A stretch of DNA of 64,000 nt from Defluviimonas sp. SAOS-178_SWC (GTDB lineage: Bacteria; Pseudomonadota; Alphaproteobacteria; Rhodobacterales; Rhodobacteraceae), in the NCBI RefSeq assembly GCF_039830135.1, contig NZ_CP156081.1, forward strand, positions 3,830,001 through 3,894,000, given 5' to 3'. The notes beneath the pieces were generated by a model that saw only the letters and a list, made by a program, of their open reading frames with translations, had not been told where the DNA came from and searched no databases. The stretch's first letter is position 1, and each line of letters opens with the position of its first letter. Positions 53,837 to 62,382 of the stretch are shown here, piece after piece. The translations under genes were made by a program, and so were the position numbers.

Positions 53837-55758
53837 CGACGCCGCTGCGCCTCCCGCGCCTGCTTGCTGAACTGGCCGATCTGCGCCGCCGAGACCGCGC
53901 CGCTCACCCGTTCGATCTTCGCCTGAAGAGCGCCGTTATCGTCGAAGAAGACCCGGACATCGACGCCGCCACCGCCGCCGCCGCCCTTGGTGTGATCGAT
54001 GATCGTCTCACGCGGATGAACCATCGCCATGAAGCCGCCCTTGCCGTCGAGACCGCCGGCACGAATCCCCGACCCCGTATATCCGCCACCGTCGGCGCTC
54101 GGGACGCCGAAGGCACCGCCGATGACCCGGCCCAGGATGCCGCCAAGCCCGCCACCACCGGTCAACGGACCGGAACCGAAGAACACATATTCGAGCAGCG
54201 CACGCTTGATCGATTCCTTCAGCGCATCGAAGGCGTCGCCTGCCGTGCGCGCGCCGGAGGCGATGTCGAGGATCCCGTTCTTGAAGCTGTCGAGCTTCTG
54301 CGACTGCAGGTTCTCGTTCAGATCGGCGAGCGCCCTGTTGTAGAGGTCCTGACCGATCTTTCCTTCCTTCAGGAGCCGGACGAGCGTCGCCTTCTCTTCA
54401 TTGTAGCGCTCCAACTCCGTGCGCGTGGACGCGTAGAGCGCCTTCACCTTAGCCAGGTCGGCTGCCTCTTCTGCATTGATGGTGCGTCCACCGACGCCGC
54501 CGCGCGACGAAACCTTCTTCGGCGCGTTGCGGGAGGCGAGCGACTGCTGCGCCGCGTTGCCGCCCGGCGTCCTGCCGCCATAGGCGTTGAGCGCCTGGCC
54601 GCCAGGAGAGTTGCCGAAGGAAAGCTCCTGCAAGCGGTCTTCCGCGGCGATCCGCTGCTGCGCGAGGTCCCATGCCGCCCTGGCCGCGTCGCGGATCGTA
54701 TCGGCGAACCCGGCAGCGGCCGTTTGGGCATGTCCGAACGCCGTCGTTGCGGCATCGATCGCCGCGCCGATGTTGATGGCAGCCCCGGCGATTTTCTCGA
54801 CTTCCGCGAGCAACCTCTGACCTCCGATGACGGAATCGTTCAGCCTCGTGACAAGACCGCCCGTCGCCTGATCTGCGGCCTCCAAGCTGCCGTAGACAGA
54901 AACCAGCGTGTCCCGAAGGCCCTTGAACGCTTCAACCCGTCCGGCCGTGTCGGTGGCGCTTAGAACAGACTGCAGAGCCTGCGCAACCAGGACGGCATCG
55001 GCACCGGTCAGATCCAGGTCTTCGCGGATCCGCCGCAGCGCCTCCTCGTAAGCAGTGGCGCCACCGGCGTCCCGCGTGACGGCATCCAGCGATCCGAACT
55101 GCGCGCCGACACCGGAGGCGACATCCGCGATCTGGCGCTCCGCTGCGTTCCGCTTCAGCCGCTCCTGAATGTCGAGTGCACGTTGTGCCTCGTTTGCGAG
55201 CGATCCATATTCATCTTTGAGATCGGCTGTCCCCTTCAGGGCGAGATCAGCAGCAGAGGCGTAGTCCTTGACGGCAGACGACAGGTTCTTGACCTTGTCC
55301 TCGAGCGTCTCCGCCTTGTCGGCCGCCTCCTCTGACCCCATCGCCATGTTGAAGAAGACGGCCGCCAAAGGCAGGCCGATCGCCGCCACCACGCCCATCA
55401 GCGGCCCGAGCGTCCCGAGCGTGCCACCGAGGGCACCGAGGCCGCCGAGAAGCTGCGGCGCTTGCTGCGACATCGCCCGCATGACCGTCGTGCCGCCTGC
55501 GATCTGAACGGCCAGGTCACCGAACTGGTTCGCGGTGTTCTGGATGACGAAGCGTTGCGCGCCCGTGACATTGCCAAGACGCGCAAGGCCTGTGGCGCTC
55601 TGCGTGAGGCCATCCGTTACCTTCTTGTTCGCCTTCTGGAACTCTGTCTCGATCTTCCGCCCGGCCGCGGCCGCACGCGCCTCCGCCTTCGCGAGCGCGC
55701 GCTCCATCTTGACGATGCGCGCGTCCAGAGCAAAGACGAGTGCCGCTTCGTCAGCCAT
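53833..55758 (-). CDS. Phage tail tape-measure protein
   Basis: A 641-residue protein with an N-terminal coiled coil (MERALAKAEARAAAAGRKIE), a hydrophobic stretch (GPLMGVVAAIGLPLAAVFFNMAM), long helical parts and a glycine-rich C-terminal region. These are the marks of the scaffold that sets tail length. By the rule of about 0.15 nm per residue it would give a tail of roughly 100 nm. It begins within the last bases of the T-chaperone frame. Confidence 0.88.
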   Translation of the reverse strand: MADEAALVFALDARIVKMERALAKAEARAAAAGRKIETEFQKANKKVTDGLTQSATGLARLGNVTGAQRFVIQNTANQFGDLAVQIAGGTTVMRAMSQQAPQLLGGLGALGGTLGTLGPLMGVVAAIGLPLAAVFFNMAMGSEEAADKAETLEDKVKNLSSAVKDYASAADLALKGTADLKDEYGSLANEAQRALDIQERLKRNAAERQIADVASGVGAQFGSLDAVTRDAGGATAYEEALRRIREDLDLTGADAVLVAQALQSVLSATDTAGRVEAFKGLRDTLVSVYGSLEAADQATGGLVTRLNDSVIGGQRLLAEVEKIAGAAINIGAAIDAATTAFGHAQTAAAGFADTIRDAARAAWDLAQQRIAAEDRLQELSFGNSPGGQALNAYGGRTPGGNAAQQSLASRNAPKKVSSRGGVGGRTINAEEAADLAKVKALYASTRTELERYNEEKATLVRLLKEGKIGQDLYNRALADLNENLQSQKLDSFKNGILDIASGARTAGDAFDALKESIKRALLEYVFFGSGPLTGGGGLGGILGRVIGGAFGVPSADGGGYTGSGIRAGGLDGKGGFMAMVHPRETIIDHTKGGGGGGGVDVRVFFDDNGALQAKIERVSGAVSAAQIGQFSKQAREAQRRR

Positions 55759-55891
55759 CTTTGCCGAACCCCTCGATTTCCAATTCTGCCAAGCGCTCGT
55801 CGGTTATGTCGCTGCCGGACGGTGCCCGCTTCTTTCCGCCGTGGAACTCCGAAAGCCCGTCCATGCAGGCGGCGAACTCCCACAGGCTCAT
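55751..55891 (-). CDS. Tail-assembly chaperone T frame (46 codons, expressed by -1 frameshift)
   Basis: From the ATG at 55891 this frame gives 46 residues beginning MSLWEFAACMDG and ending before the TGA at 55751. The frame is open further upstream, and the residues before the Met (WQFSKFYAGGAIAGF, then TPRDVDR) look like authentic coding sequence continuous with it, up to a slippery C CCC CCG at 55963. So the natural product is probably a G-T fusion of 185 residues made by -1 frameshifting from the G gene, as in lambda. The internal ATG overlaps the G stop as ATGA and might allow separate translation. Missed by length cut-offs. Confidence 0.85.
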   Translation of the reverse strand: MSLWEFAACMDGLSEFHGGKKRAPSGSDITDERLAELEIEGFGKDG

Positions 55892-56307
55892 TCGGTCGAC
55901 ATCTCTCGGGGTGAACCCGGCAATGGCTCCTCCTGCGTAGAACTTGCTGAACTGCCACTTTCCGGGGGGCTCAGCTCCCCCGTCGGCTCCCCCACCGGGT
56001 CGTCCTCGACGCCCATGATCGCCGCCGCGAGGACCAAGGTCGCCGTCACCAAGAACCTCGCCACAGGATGCGAGTCGGAAAGTTCGGAGAGGAGCTTCCT
56101 TGCCTCACCGGGCGGCATTCCACCGCCGATCAAACCGTGGCGAAGAACCGCGAACGGCCAGTCGACCCGCCAATGATCGCCGCGCAGACCGTTCAACACC
56201 TGCATGGGTCCGGCGTCGCAGGCATCCTGCACGGCCCTCAGTTCGCCAAGACCGAGGGCGAAGACATGCGCACCCCCGATCCAGTTCAGCTCGACGCGAT
56301 GGCTCAT
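55888..56307 (-). CDS. Tail-assembly chaperone G (GTA gp10-like)
   Basis: A 139-residue protein related to gene transfer agent gp10 (DUF3356): RVELNWIGGAHVFALGLGELRAV, DACDAGPMQVLNGL, LRHGLIGGGMPPGEARKLL. It should coat the tape measure before tail-tube assembly. The last 25 residues after the slippery site are low-complexity Ser/Glu/Pro, as expected for a zero-frame tail that matters less than the frameshifted product. The start at 56307 lies five bases after the tail-tube stop; a TTG at 56316 is an alternative. Confidence 0.85.
   Translation of the reverse strand: MSHRVELNWIGGAHVFALGLGELRAVQDACDAGPMQVLNGLRGDHWRVDWPFAVLRHGLIGGGMPPGEARKLLSELSDSHPVARFLVTATLVLAAAIMGVEDDPVGEPTGELSPPESGSSASSTQEEPLPGSPREMSTE
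55963..55969 (-). promoter_or_regulatory. Programmed -1 frameshift site (C CCC CCG)
   Basis: In the frame of the G chaperone the codons are AGC CCC CCG (codons 113-115). The heptamer fits the X XXY YYZ rule, so both tRNAs can re-pair one base back. After slipping, translation runs GGA AAG TGG and stays open for 70 residues to 55751. Confidence 0.85.
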
Positions 56308-56312
56308 GGCGA

Positions 56313-56762
56313 TCAAGCCTTGTCGGTCGTGGTCGGCGTTCCGTCGAATTCGATACGAACGGTCGCGGTGACCTTCTGGCCCTTGGTGCGGGTGTTGTTG
56401 AGCTGCGTCAGGAGCGCGGGACCAGCTTCATACTCGACATCACCGCTGGCGGCGTTCGCATGCTGCACACGGATGTTGACGGTGGCGCTCGACCGGAACC
56501 ACTGCAAAAGCGTCTCGTGGCTCTGCTGCGCCCAGACCGCCTCGCCCTCGATCGTGTATTCGGTACTGCGCACCTGCTTTTCAACCGAATAGGGCAGGCT
56601 TTCATCGTCGCAGTCCGCGGGCACCTCGACGCGGTCGACCTGCGCCTCGCGATTGTAGCTGAAGCCCATGATGCCACAGAGCTTGGCATAGGTGCCTCCG
56701 CCCGGGGTCGTCTCGACCTCGAGGACGAGCTGCTCATACTTTGCCGTTACGGGCGCTGCCAT
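56313..56762 (-). CDS. Phage major tail (tube) protein
   Basis: A 149-residue protein: MAAPVTAKYEQLVLEVETTP, FSYNREAQVDRVEVPADCDDE and TVRIEFDGTPTTTD. Small beta-sandwich tail tube proteins of this sort polymerise as hexameric rings. Position directly before the G/T chaperones supports it. GGAGAAA lies eight bases upstream. Confidence 0.82.
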   Translation of the reverse strand: MAAPVTAKYEQLVLEVETTPGGGTYAKLCGIMGFSYNREAQVDRVEVPADCDDESLPYSVEKQVRSTEYTIEGEAVWAQQSHETLLQWFRSSATVNIRVQHANAASGDVEYEAGPALLTQLNNTRTKGQKVTATVRIEFDGTPTTTDKA

Positions 56763-56827
56763 GTCGTTTCTCCATGCCGGAACGGCCGCCAGGGCGGACG
56801 CGTTCGTTACCTTTCAGGGATGGGCGC

Positions 56828-57022
56828 TCAGGCCCGGTTCTGGCCGTCCCCGGCCGTCTTCTTCCGCTGCGGCGGAACCTCTGTCGCCGCGCCGGCCGCT
56901 ACGGCCGCCGCGATGAAGTCGCGCGGGAAGCTCTGCGGCTCCGCCTTTGCCTTCGCTCCGAAACCAAGGCCCCTCGGTCGCGACCAGTGAAACTCGCGCG
57001 TGAAGATTGCCTTCGCCATCAT
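56828..57022 (-). CDS. Small phage protein in the connector module
   Basis: A 64-residue protein starting MMAKAIFTREFHWSRP and ending with an Ala-rich helix (DFIAAAVAAGAATEVPPQRK). Short proteins with the same pattern (start strand, basic middle, AAxxAGAA helix) are frequent between connector and tail genes of phages; their role is not known. Its ATG overlaps the stop of the HK97-gp10-like gene. Confidence 0.65.
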   Translation of the reverse strand: MMAKAIFTREFHWSRPRGLGFGAKAKAEPQSFPRDFIAAAVAAGAATEVPPQRKKTAGDGQNRA

Positions 57023-57513
57023 CCGCCCCAGATCCGGCGCGCGGCCTTCACGGCTGTCGCGTTGATCCGGCGCGTCGTCGTGCGCTTCTTTGCCCGAACC
57101 GCCGGGAAGAAGAATGGCTGGGCCGTGGCTCCCGGATGCCAGCCGCCCTGGTCCTGACGCTTGCCCCGCTCTACCGACGCATTCAGGGCCAGCGCGTGCG
57201 CCCGGGTGCCGAATTCGACGAATCGCGCATAGAAGACCTCGTCGCTGCCTGCGAAGATCGTGATACGCATATCGATGTTTGTCGGGCCGTCACCGTACAT
57301 CTGCTGCACAACTATCGCCCCCGATGGTGCATCGCCCCATGTCCATCCGATACTAGCGGCCAACTTCCCCGACTTGCCTCGCGGTGCAAGGCGGCGCATC
57401 AGTGCGACATAGTCTTCCGCCGCACGTTCCATCTCGTCGCGCACCGCCTGCCTGATTTCTTTCGGCAGCGCCCGGAAGCGGGCCCGGAGCCGATCCATTC
57501 CCTCGACGGCCAT
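57019..57513 (-). CDS. HK97 gp10-family tail-completion protein
   Basis: A 164-residue protein with the family core: LPKEIRQAVRDEMERAAEDYV, MRRLAPRGKSGKLAASIG, FYARFVEFGTRAH and AQPFFFPAVRAKKR. It caps or completes the tail tube at the head side. The GTA cluster has a different gene in this place, which helps tell this prophage from a gene transfer agent. Confidence 0.88.
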   Translation of the reverse strand: MAVEGMDRLRARFRALPKEIRQAVRDEMERAAEDYVALMRRLAPRGKSGKLAASIGWTWGDAPSGAIVVQQMYGDGPTNIDMRITIFAGSDEVFYARFVEFGTRAHALALNASVERGKRQDQGGWHPGATAQPFFFPAVRAKKRTTTRRINATAVKAARRIWGG

Positions 57514-57917
57514 CAGCCCTCCTCGACGATCGCCTCGACGATCACGATGCCGTGCGTCGTGATGCCGTCCGGATCATCAAGAACCCTGACTTGGACGACC
57601 TCGATCGACACGAGGGCGCCGGGATCGATTGAGCCGGCATACCTGTGGAGCGCCTTCTTGGCGGCGTCCGCGATCGCCTTCGCCTCGCGCTTGCCATCCT
57701 GTGCCTCGGACCAGCAGTCGATCTGCATGGTCTCGACGCGGCCGTCGACGCATTCGGCATCGTCCGGCACATAGTCCGAAGGACCGATGCTCACATAAGG
57801 TGCGGCGACAGTTGCCGGCGGCCGGTCATAGACCTTCTGCCCGATGATCGCGGACACGCCCGCATCAGCCTTCAGCCGCGCGACGATCATCGCCTGCAGC
57901 GCGTTCGATTCGCTCAT
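57513..57917 (-). CDS. DUF3168 tail-completion protein (GTA gp8-like)
   Basis: A 134-residue protein beginning with ALQAMIVARLKADAGVSAIIG, then VYDRPPATVAAPYVSIGP and a middle strand-helix pattern typical of DUF3168. It binds between head connector and tail. Overlaps its neighbours by one and four bases. Confidence 0.85.
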   Translation of the reverse strand: MSESNALQAMIVARLKADAGVSAIIGQKVYDRPPATVAAPYVSIGPSDYVPDDAECVDGRVETMQIDCWSEAQDGKREAKAIADAAKKALHRYAGSIDPGALVSIEVVQVRVLDDPDGITTHGIVIVEAIVEEG

Positions 57918-58249
57918 ACCGCCACCCCGCTCTGGCAGGTCAGCTCCAGGTAATGCCGGTCATCGGTCGGAACGATCGAACGGATGTTATAGACGACGGA
58001 AGTCCGGATATCGCGCATGCGCCACTCCGGCGTGATCTCGCGCGAGGCCGCGCTGGCCCGGATCTTGGCAACGATCGTCTGCTGACCCGCCAGACGCGCC
58101 TGCAGGACGGTCTCCCCGCCGCGAAGAAATCGGAATTCCGCGCGGACGCATAGCCGCTCGACCCAGCCAAGGATCGTGCCACCCTGACCGTTGTCGGTCG
58201 ATGTCGGTGCATCGAATGCGATCGCCTCGATCAGGACGGGCGCCGGCAT
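57914..58249 (-). CDS. Phage head-tail adaptor/stopper
   Basis: A 111-residue beta-barrel protein of the SPP1 gp16/GTA gp7 kind: GWVERLCVRAEFRFLRGGE, the pattern W-x5-RAE shared by the family, and RMRDIRTSVVYNIRSI, with a C-terminal strand LELTCQSG. It plugs the connector before tail joining. Four-base overlaps at both ends. Confidence 0.82.
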   Translation of the reverse strand: MPAPVLIEAIAFDAPTSTDNGQGGTILGWVERLCVRAEFRFLRGGETVLQARLAGQQTIVAKIRASAASREITPEWRMRDIRTSVVYNIRSIVPTDDRHYLELTCQSGVAV

Positions 58250-58797
58250 CAGATGATCGCCCGGCGATAGGGCGCGATCAGCGCGGTAACCGCAGGTGGA
58301 AGCACATCACCACCACTAGGATTCTCGTAAAGATGCGCCGCCAGGATCATGATCGCCGCCTTAATCGGCTCGGGACATCCGTTGCCGGCAACCCATTCGA
58401 TCGTGACGGCACCCAGCCTGTCGTCCGTATCCGGCCAGCCGTCGACCGGATCGATCACAGCCTCGAAGCGGCTGACGTCGACCTTGTAGGCGGAGGAAGG
58501 CATCACGATCTGCGTCGGCGTAGTGTCCCAATACTTGATCGACGTCACCGACACGACGGGGCCGAGCGGGATCGCGATGCAACCGGTCGGAAATGCATCC
58601 AGCGTTAGCGTCCAACTTTGCGGCATCAGCGCCCGGCCCAGAATGCCAGACCAGCCATCGAACCTGCCGATCGCGGCCTTCAGGAGCTGGTCGATCAGAT
58701 AGTCATCGTCCGGGAAGCCGATCCGCAGGTTGTCCTTGACCGTCTTCACGTCGACCGGCAGCGCGGTCGGCGGCGTGACAAGCGTCATGTTGTGCAT
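58249..58797 (-). CDS. Phage head-tail connector (gp6-like)
   Basis: A 182-residue helical protein: LPVDVKTVKDNLRIGFPDDDYLI, an N-terminal pattern common to gp6-like connectors and GTA gp6, followed by IGRFDGWSG and IKAAIMILAAHLYENP. It forms a ring below the portal. The start at 58797 (MHNMTLV) has a G-rich ribosome site; the frame to 58824 is less likely. Confidence 0.85.
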   Translation of the reverse strand: MHNMTLVTPPTALPVDVKTVKDNLRIGFPDDDYLIDQLLKAAIGRFDGWSGILGRALMPQSWTLTLDAFPTGCIAIPLGPVVSVTSIKYWDTTPTQIVMPSSAYKVDVSRFEAVIDPVDGWPDTDDRLGAVTIEWVAGNGCPEPIKAAIMILAAHLYENPSGGDVLPPAVTALIAPYRRAII

Positions 58798-58820
58798 GGA
58801 ACCCCCCGGACGATGCGCTG

Positions 58821-58994
58821 TCACTCAGCGTCGTCTTCGGACCCGGCAAGTTCTGCCGCCGATGCCTTTTTGTAGCCGTAGGCGGTCGGGTCGAGCCCGA
58901 GACGGATACAATCCGCGCGGGTGAAGGTCTGCTTGCCGGACGTGGTGACCACGCCGACACCTTGGGCTTTGGCTTTGGGTTTTTCGTCGCTCAT
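58821..58994 (-). CDS. 57-residue phage protein between capsid and connector
   Basis: The ATG at 58994 follows AGGAGAG. Residues MSDEKPKAKAQG then VVTTSGKQTFTRADCIRLGLD, TAYGYKKASAAELAG and an acidic end SEDDAE form a short protein of the kind often seen after capsid genes. Its length hides it from many gene finders and a longer shadow frame overlaps it. Role unknown. Confidence 0.7.
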   Translation of the reverse strand: MSDEKPKAKAQGVGVVTTSGKQTFTRADCIRLGLDPTAYGYKKASAAELAGSEDDAE

Positions 58995-59014
58995 TCGTCT
59001 CTCCTGTGAAGAGC

Positions 59015-59036
59015 CGCCGGCAGAACTCTGCCGGCG
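59015..59036 (-). promoter_or_regulatory. Intercistronic hairpin after the capsid gene
   Basis: A perfect 10-base inverted repeat (CGCCGGCAGA at 59015-59024 with TCTGCCGGCG at 59027-59036) lies 19 bases after the capsid stop, with no U-tract. It may stabilise the capsid message or reduce read-through, a common way to raise capsid output. Confidence 0.6.
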
Positions 59037-59054
59037 ACGTGGTGGTCAATCGGA

Positions 59055-60281
59055 TCAGGCGTTCTTCAGAACCTTGATCGCTTCGGGGTTCACCACCGCA
59101 CCGCCGACCCGCTTCGTCGTGTAGAAGTGGACATAGGGCTTGTTGGTGAACGGGTCGCGGAGCACGCGGACACCCGTGCGATCGACGATCAGGTAGCCGC
59201 GCTCGAAGTCGCCGAAGGCGAGCGGGATCGCGCCGGTGCCGATATTCGGCATGCCGGGCATCTCTGTCACCGGATGGCCCGCCAGTTGCGCCGGCTGGCC
59301 TTCCTGCATCGAGGGCTGCCACATGAACTGACCGTTGAGGTCCACGAGCTTGCGCAACTCACCGATGGTCGTCCGGTTCGCAACGAACCGCGCCCCCATC
59401 GAGAAGGATTCCGGCAGCGCGTAGACCAGATCGTAGACCTCGGTCGCAGCGATGTCCGCCACGGCGGCGGCCGGCACGATCTGGATTGCGCCGAGCGGGT
59501 TCGCCGCCGCATTCGCCGCGCCAGTGACGTAGGTCAGGAACCCGTTCGGACGGTTGACGCCGGTCCCGGACACGAAGGTCAGTCCTTCCTGGTATGCGAA
59601 CTCGGTCTCGACCTCACCGGCAAGCCATGCCTCCAGGTCGATCTCGCTGTCGTCCAGCATGCCCTGCGTCGCCGCCGGGTTGGCATAAAGCTCACCAGGG
59701 CGGATCGTCATCGCGCCGAAGGTCGGCGTGTTGGTCTGCGTCCGGGCCGCCGTCTCGCTCACCCAGCCGGAAGCCGCGCCGCGCAGGTTGAACAGCTTCA
59801 CGAACGCCTGTTGCGAGGTGACCTGCACCTTGGCGATCTGCCGCATCGGCGACACTTCCACCAGCTTGTCGGTGATCGTGCGATCCCACTCCACCGGCGC
59901 GAGGTAGCCGCCTTCGGAATCCGCACCCTTGTTCAGGCTCGCCTGGACGTCGCCCTTGCGGACATGGGCACGGAAGGCAGCGGTGTACTCCTTGTCCTTG
60001 ACCCGGTCGTCCTGACCGGCGCCCATTGCGGCGGCCGTGATCTTGACGTTGATCTTGTCGATCTCGGCCTGGGTTTCGGAAAGGCTGGCATTCAGCTTTT
60101 CCAGCTTCTCGGTCGTCACGACGTCGTCGAACTTCGCCAGGACCTCCTTGTTTTTCGCCTCGATCGTCTCCTTGAACGTCGAGAAGTCGCCGTTGACCTT
60201 TTCGATCAGGGCCTTGATGTCGCCGGTCGCGTCCGCGCGCACAGCGACGATCCCGCGGAGCGGGTTCATCTGCTTCGTCAT
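59055..60281 (-). CDS. Major capsid protein, HK97 family
   Basis: A 408-residue protein. An N-terminal coiled coil (about 20-85) forms the scaffold-like delta domain that the head protease should remove, followed by the HK97 core: GYLAPVEWDRTITDKLVEVSPM, WVSETAARTQTNTPTFG, FVSGTGVNRPNGFLTY and FGDFERGYLIVDRTGVRVLRDP near the end. AAGGAG lies before the ATG. The cleavage point is probably shortly before the core at about residue 105. Confidence 0.94.
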   Translation of the reverse strand: MTKQMNPLRGIVAVRADATGDIKALIEKVNGDFSTFKETIEAKNKEVLAKFDDVVTTEKLEKLNASLSETQAEIDKINVKITAAAMGAGQDDRVKDKEYTAAFRAHVRKGDVQASLNKGADSEGGYLAPVEWDRTITDKLVEVSPMRQIAKVQVTSQQAFVKLFNLRGAASGWVSETAARTQTNTPTFGAMTIRPGELYANPAATQGMLDDSEIDLEAWLAGEVETEFAYQEGLTFVSGTGVNRPNGFLTYVTGAANAAANPLGAIQIVPAAAVADIAATEVYDLVYALPESFSMGARFVANRTTIGELRKLVDLNGQFMWQPSMQEGQPAQLAGHPVTEMPGMPNIGTGAIPLAFGDFERGYLIVDRTGVRVLRDPFTNKPYVHFYTTKRVGGAVVNPEAIKVLKNA

Positions 60282-60292
60282 CGCTTTCTCCT

Positions 60293-61150
60293 TCAGAAAG
60301 ACAGGGTTTGCGTGAGCTGCTGAAGCGCAGCGCGGAGGTCATCGTCGTCAGCTACGGCTTGACGCTGGAGGGCGGCCGCGACGGCCTCCTCCCCCACCAG
60401 ATCACCAATGAGGCTACGGCTCTCATTGCGCGACATTCCCGCCCGGCGCATGGCGAACTCGGCCTTCAGCGCGGGCTTCATCTCGGCAAGGGCTTTCGCC
60501 TTCGCCGGATCCTTCTTCGTGGCGTCGGATGCAAGGAACCCATCCGCCAACCCGTTCTCGACTGCCTGTTCGCCGTTGAACCAGGTCTCGTCATCCATCC
60601 AGCGCGCCGCAGCCTTCTTGGTGACGCCGGCCCGGTCGGAATAGACGGTGGCCATCGCGTCGTCGAAGGGCTCCATCGTCTTCGCGGCCTCGGTCAGGTC
60701 ATGCCGGTTGCCGATCGCGACAACCCAGGCATTGTGGACCATAAGGAAGCCGGCCTTGCCGATCATGATCTCGTCGCCTGCCATCGCCACGACCGAGGCC
60801 GCGCTGGCGGCAATCCCCAGGACGCGCACCGTAACCTTCGCCTTGTGTTCGCGCAGGAGGTTGTAGATTGCCACCCCCTCGAAGAAGTCGCCCCCTGGCG
60901 AGTTGATGTCGACGAACACATCGGTGCCTTCGCCGATCGAGCGCAGGGCCGCGGCGACACGCTTGGAGGTCACGCCGCCGCCGGTCCAGAAGTCCTCTCC
61001 GATCACGTCAAGGATCGAGATGGTGTTGTCTGGCGTCTGTTGTGCGGCGATCCCACCGTTCCAGCGGTCGATCGCCGACGAATCCGGCATGAAGGCACAG
61101 GTTTGCGGCAGCTTGCGGGGCGAAAGCTCTGGCAGGTTACGCTGGCTCAT
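60293..61150 (-). CDS. Head maturation protease, ClpP-like (S14)
   Basis: A 285-residue ClpP-fold protease. SINSPGG-type loop appears as DINSPGGDFFEG; the catalytic serine is S116 in GIAASAASVVAMAG and the histidine H139 in LMVHNAW. It removes the capsid delta domain and itself during head maturation. The helical C-terminus (about 215-285) may act as a scaffold. It overlaps the portal gene by 14 bases. GTA clusters use a different (U35) protease. Confidence 0.9.
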   Translation of the reverse strand: MSQRNLPELSPRKLPQTCAFMPDSSAIDRWNGGIAAQQTPDNTISILDVIGEDFWTGGGVTSKRVAAALRSIGEGTDVFVDINSPGGDFFEGVAIYNLLREHKAKVTVRVLGIAASAASVVAMAGDEIMIGKAGFLMVHNAWVVAIGNRHDLTEAAKTMEPFDDAMATVYSDRAGVTKKAAARWMDDETWFNGEQAVENGLADGFLASDATKKDPAKAKALAEMKPALKAEFAMRRAGMSRNESRSLIGDLVGEEAVAAALQRQAVADDDDLRAALQQLTQTLSF

Positions 61151-62381
61151 TGCCGGCTCCTTTCTGGGCTATTGCATTCGGCGCGATGTCGCGCTTCGGA
61201 AGGTCTGAGATATCGCGGACCTCGTCGTAATCCATCCACGGCTGGTGTCCGCCGGACCCGAGCGCCTTGGCGAAGAACTCGGCCTGGTCCGTCATCGAGC
61301 CGCGCAGAAGCGCGCCCGCGTTGAACTTGATGTCGTAACGCCCCTGCTCGGCCTCGGTCAGACAGGACCGCTTGATCGCCTGCTCCCACGCGGTGAACCA
61401 CGGGTTGAGCGCATAGCGCACGAAGAGCTGGCCGAGGACGTCGATGCCCGACCCCCAGGACGTGTCGTCCATCCCCAGGAGCGGGCGCGGCACGCCAAAG
61501 ATCCTGCCGATCTCTTCGACCTGCATGGTGCGGTTCTCGATCTGCTGCGCATCCTTCGCCGTTCCGGTCATCGCCGCGGCCGTCATGCCTTCTTCAAGGA
61601 CCATCCACGACCCGGCATTGTCCGTGCCCTGGTAGCGCTGACGGATGCTTTCCCGAAGGTTTTCCAGCGACTCGGCGCCGAGCTGGTTCGGGTGGGTGAT
61701 GACGCCGCCAAGCTGCATCCCGTTCTTGTGGAACTTGACCTGGCTCGTCTCCAGCATCCGGGCCAGCGTGATCGCCTCGGCCGCCTGCCTGACCCGCGAC
61801 ACACCGCGCAGCGCATCCTCGGAATCGTCGTAGACATGCAGAAGGTCTTCATGCGCAATCCGAAGCTGCGTTCCATCCGGTCGCGTGTAGGTATGCGTCA
61901 CAGACCAGTCCGGGTTCTGCCGCGTCTCGACGCGCGCCGGGTCGATCGGCACAAGACGCTGGACGATTCCGCGTGAACGCACGATCAGCGCCATGCCGTC
62001 GCCTTCGGTCAGGGCCCGACGCTGCGTGATCTGGCGGAAGTTGAACGCCGTCTGCCAATCGTTCGGCTGACGGTGGAGCATCCGCGCCAACGGATGCTCC
62101 GTGACCTTCTCCTTGGTGTCCGCATCGATCATGTGCAGTGGCAACATGCCGATGGCGGAGCTGATCAGCGTGACGCTCCGCATCACCGCCGTGTTCCGCA
62201 TCGCATCGCGCACGCTCACCGCGATGCCGTCGGCGCCACCGGTACGAATGAACTCCATCAGCCTCGGGTCATTCAGCCCGTAGAACTCCGCCGCCTGCGC
62301 GGCGACGTAGACCACGCGATCCGTTGGCGCCGCCGCCTCCGGCTTTGGCGGAACTCCGCGAAGGCGGGACAGGAACCCCAT
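61137..62381 (-). CDS. Portal protein, HK97 family
   Basis: A 414-residue portal that forms the DNA entry ring. Family stretches: VMRSVTLISSAIGMLPLHM, HPLARMLHRQPNDWQTAF, LIVRSRGIVQRLVPIDPARV and IGRIFGVPRPLLGMDD, where the last motif is shared by nearly all HK97-type portals. It lies one base from the terminase stop. Confidence 0.93.
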   Translation of the reverse strand: MGFLSRLRGVPPKPEAAAPTDRVVYVAAQAAEFYGLNDPRLMEFIRTGGADGIAVSVRDAMRNTAVMRSVTLISSAIGMLPLHMIDADTKEKVTEHPLARMLHRQPNDWQTAFNFRQITQRRALTEGDGMALIVRSRGIVQRLVPIDPARVETRQNPDWSVTHTYTRPDGTQLRIAHEDLLHVYDDSEDALRGVSRVRQAAEAITLARMLETSQVKFHKNGMQLGGVITHPNQLGAESLENLRESIRQRYQGTDNAGSWMVLEEGMTAAAMTGTAKDAQQIENRTMQVEEIGRIFGVPRPLLGMDDTSWGSGIDVLGQLFVRYALNPWFTAWEQAIKRSCLTEAEQGRYDIKFNAGALLRGSMTDQAEFFAKALGSGGHQPWMDYDEVRDISDLPKRDIAPNAIAQKGAGNEPA

Positions 62382-62382
62382 G

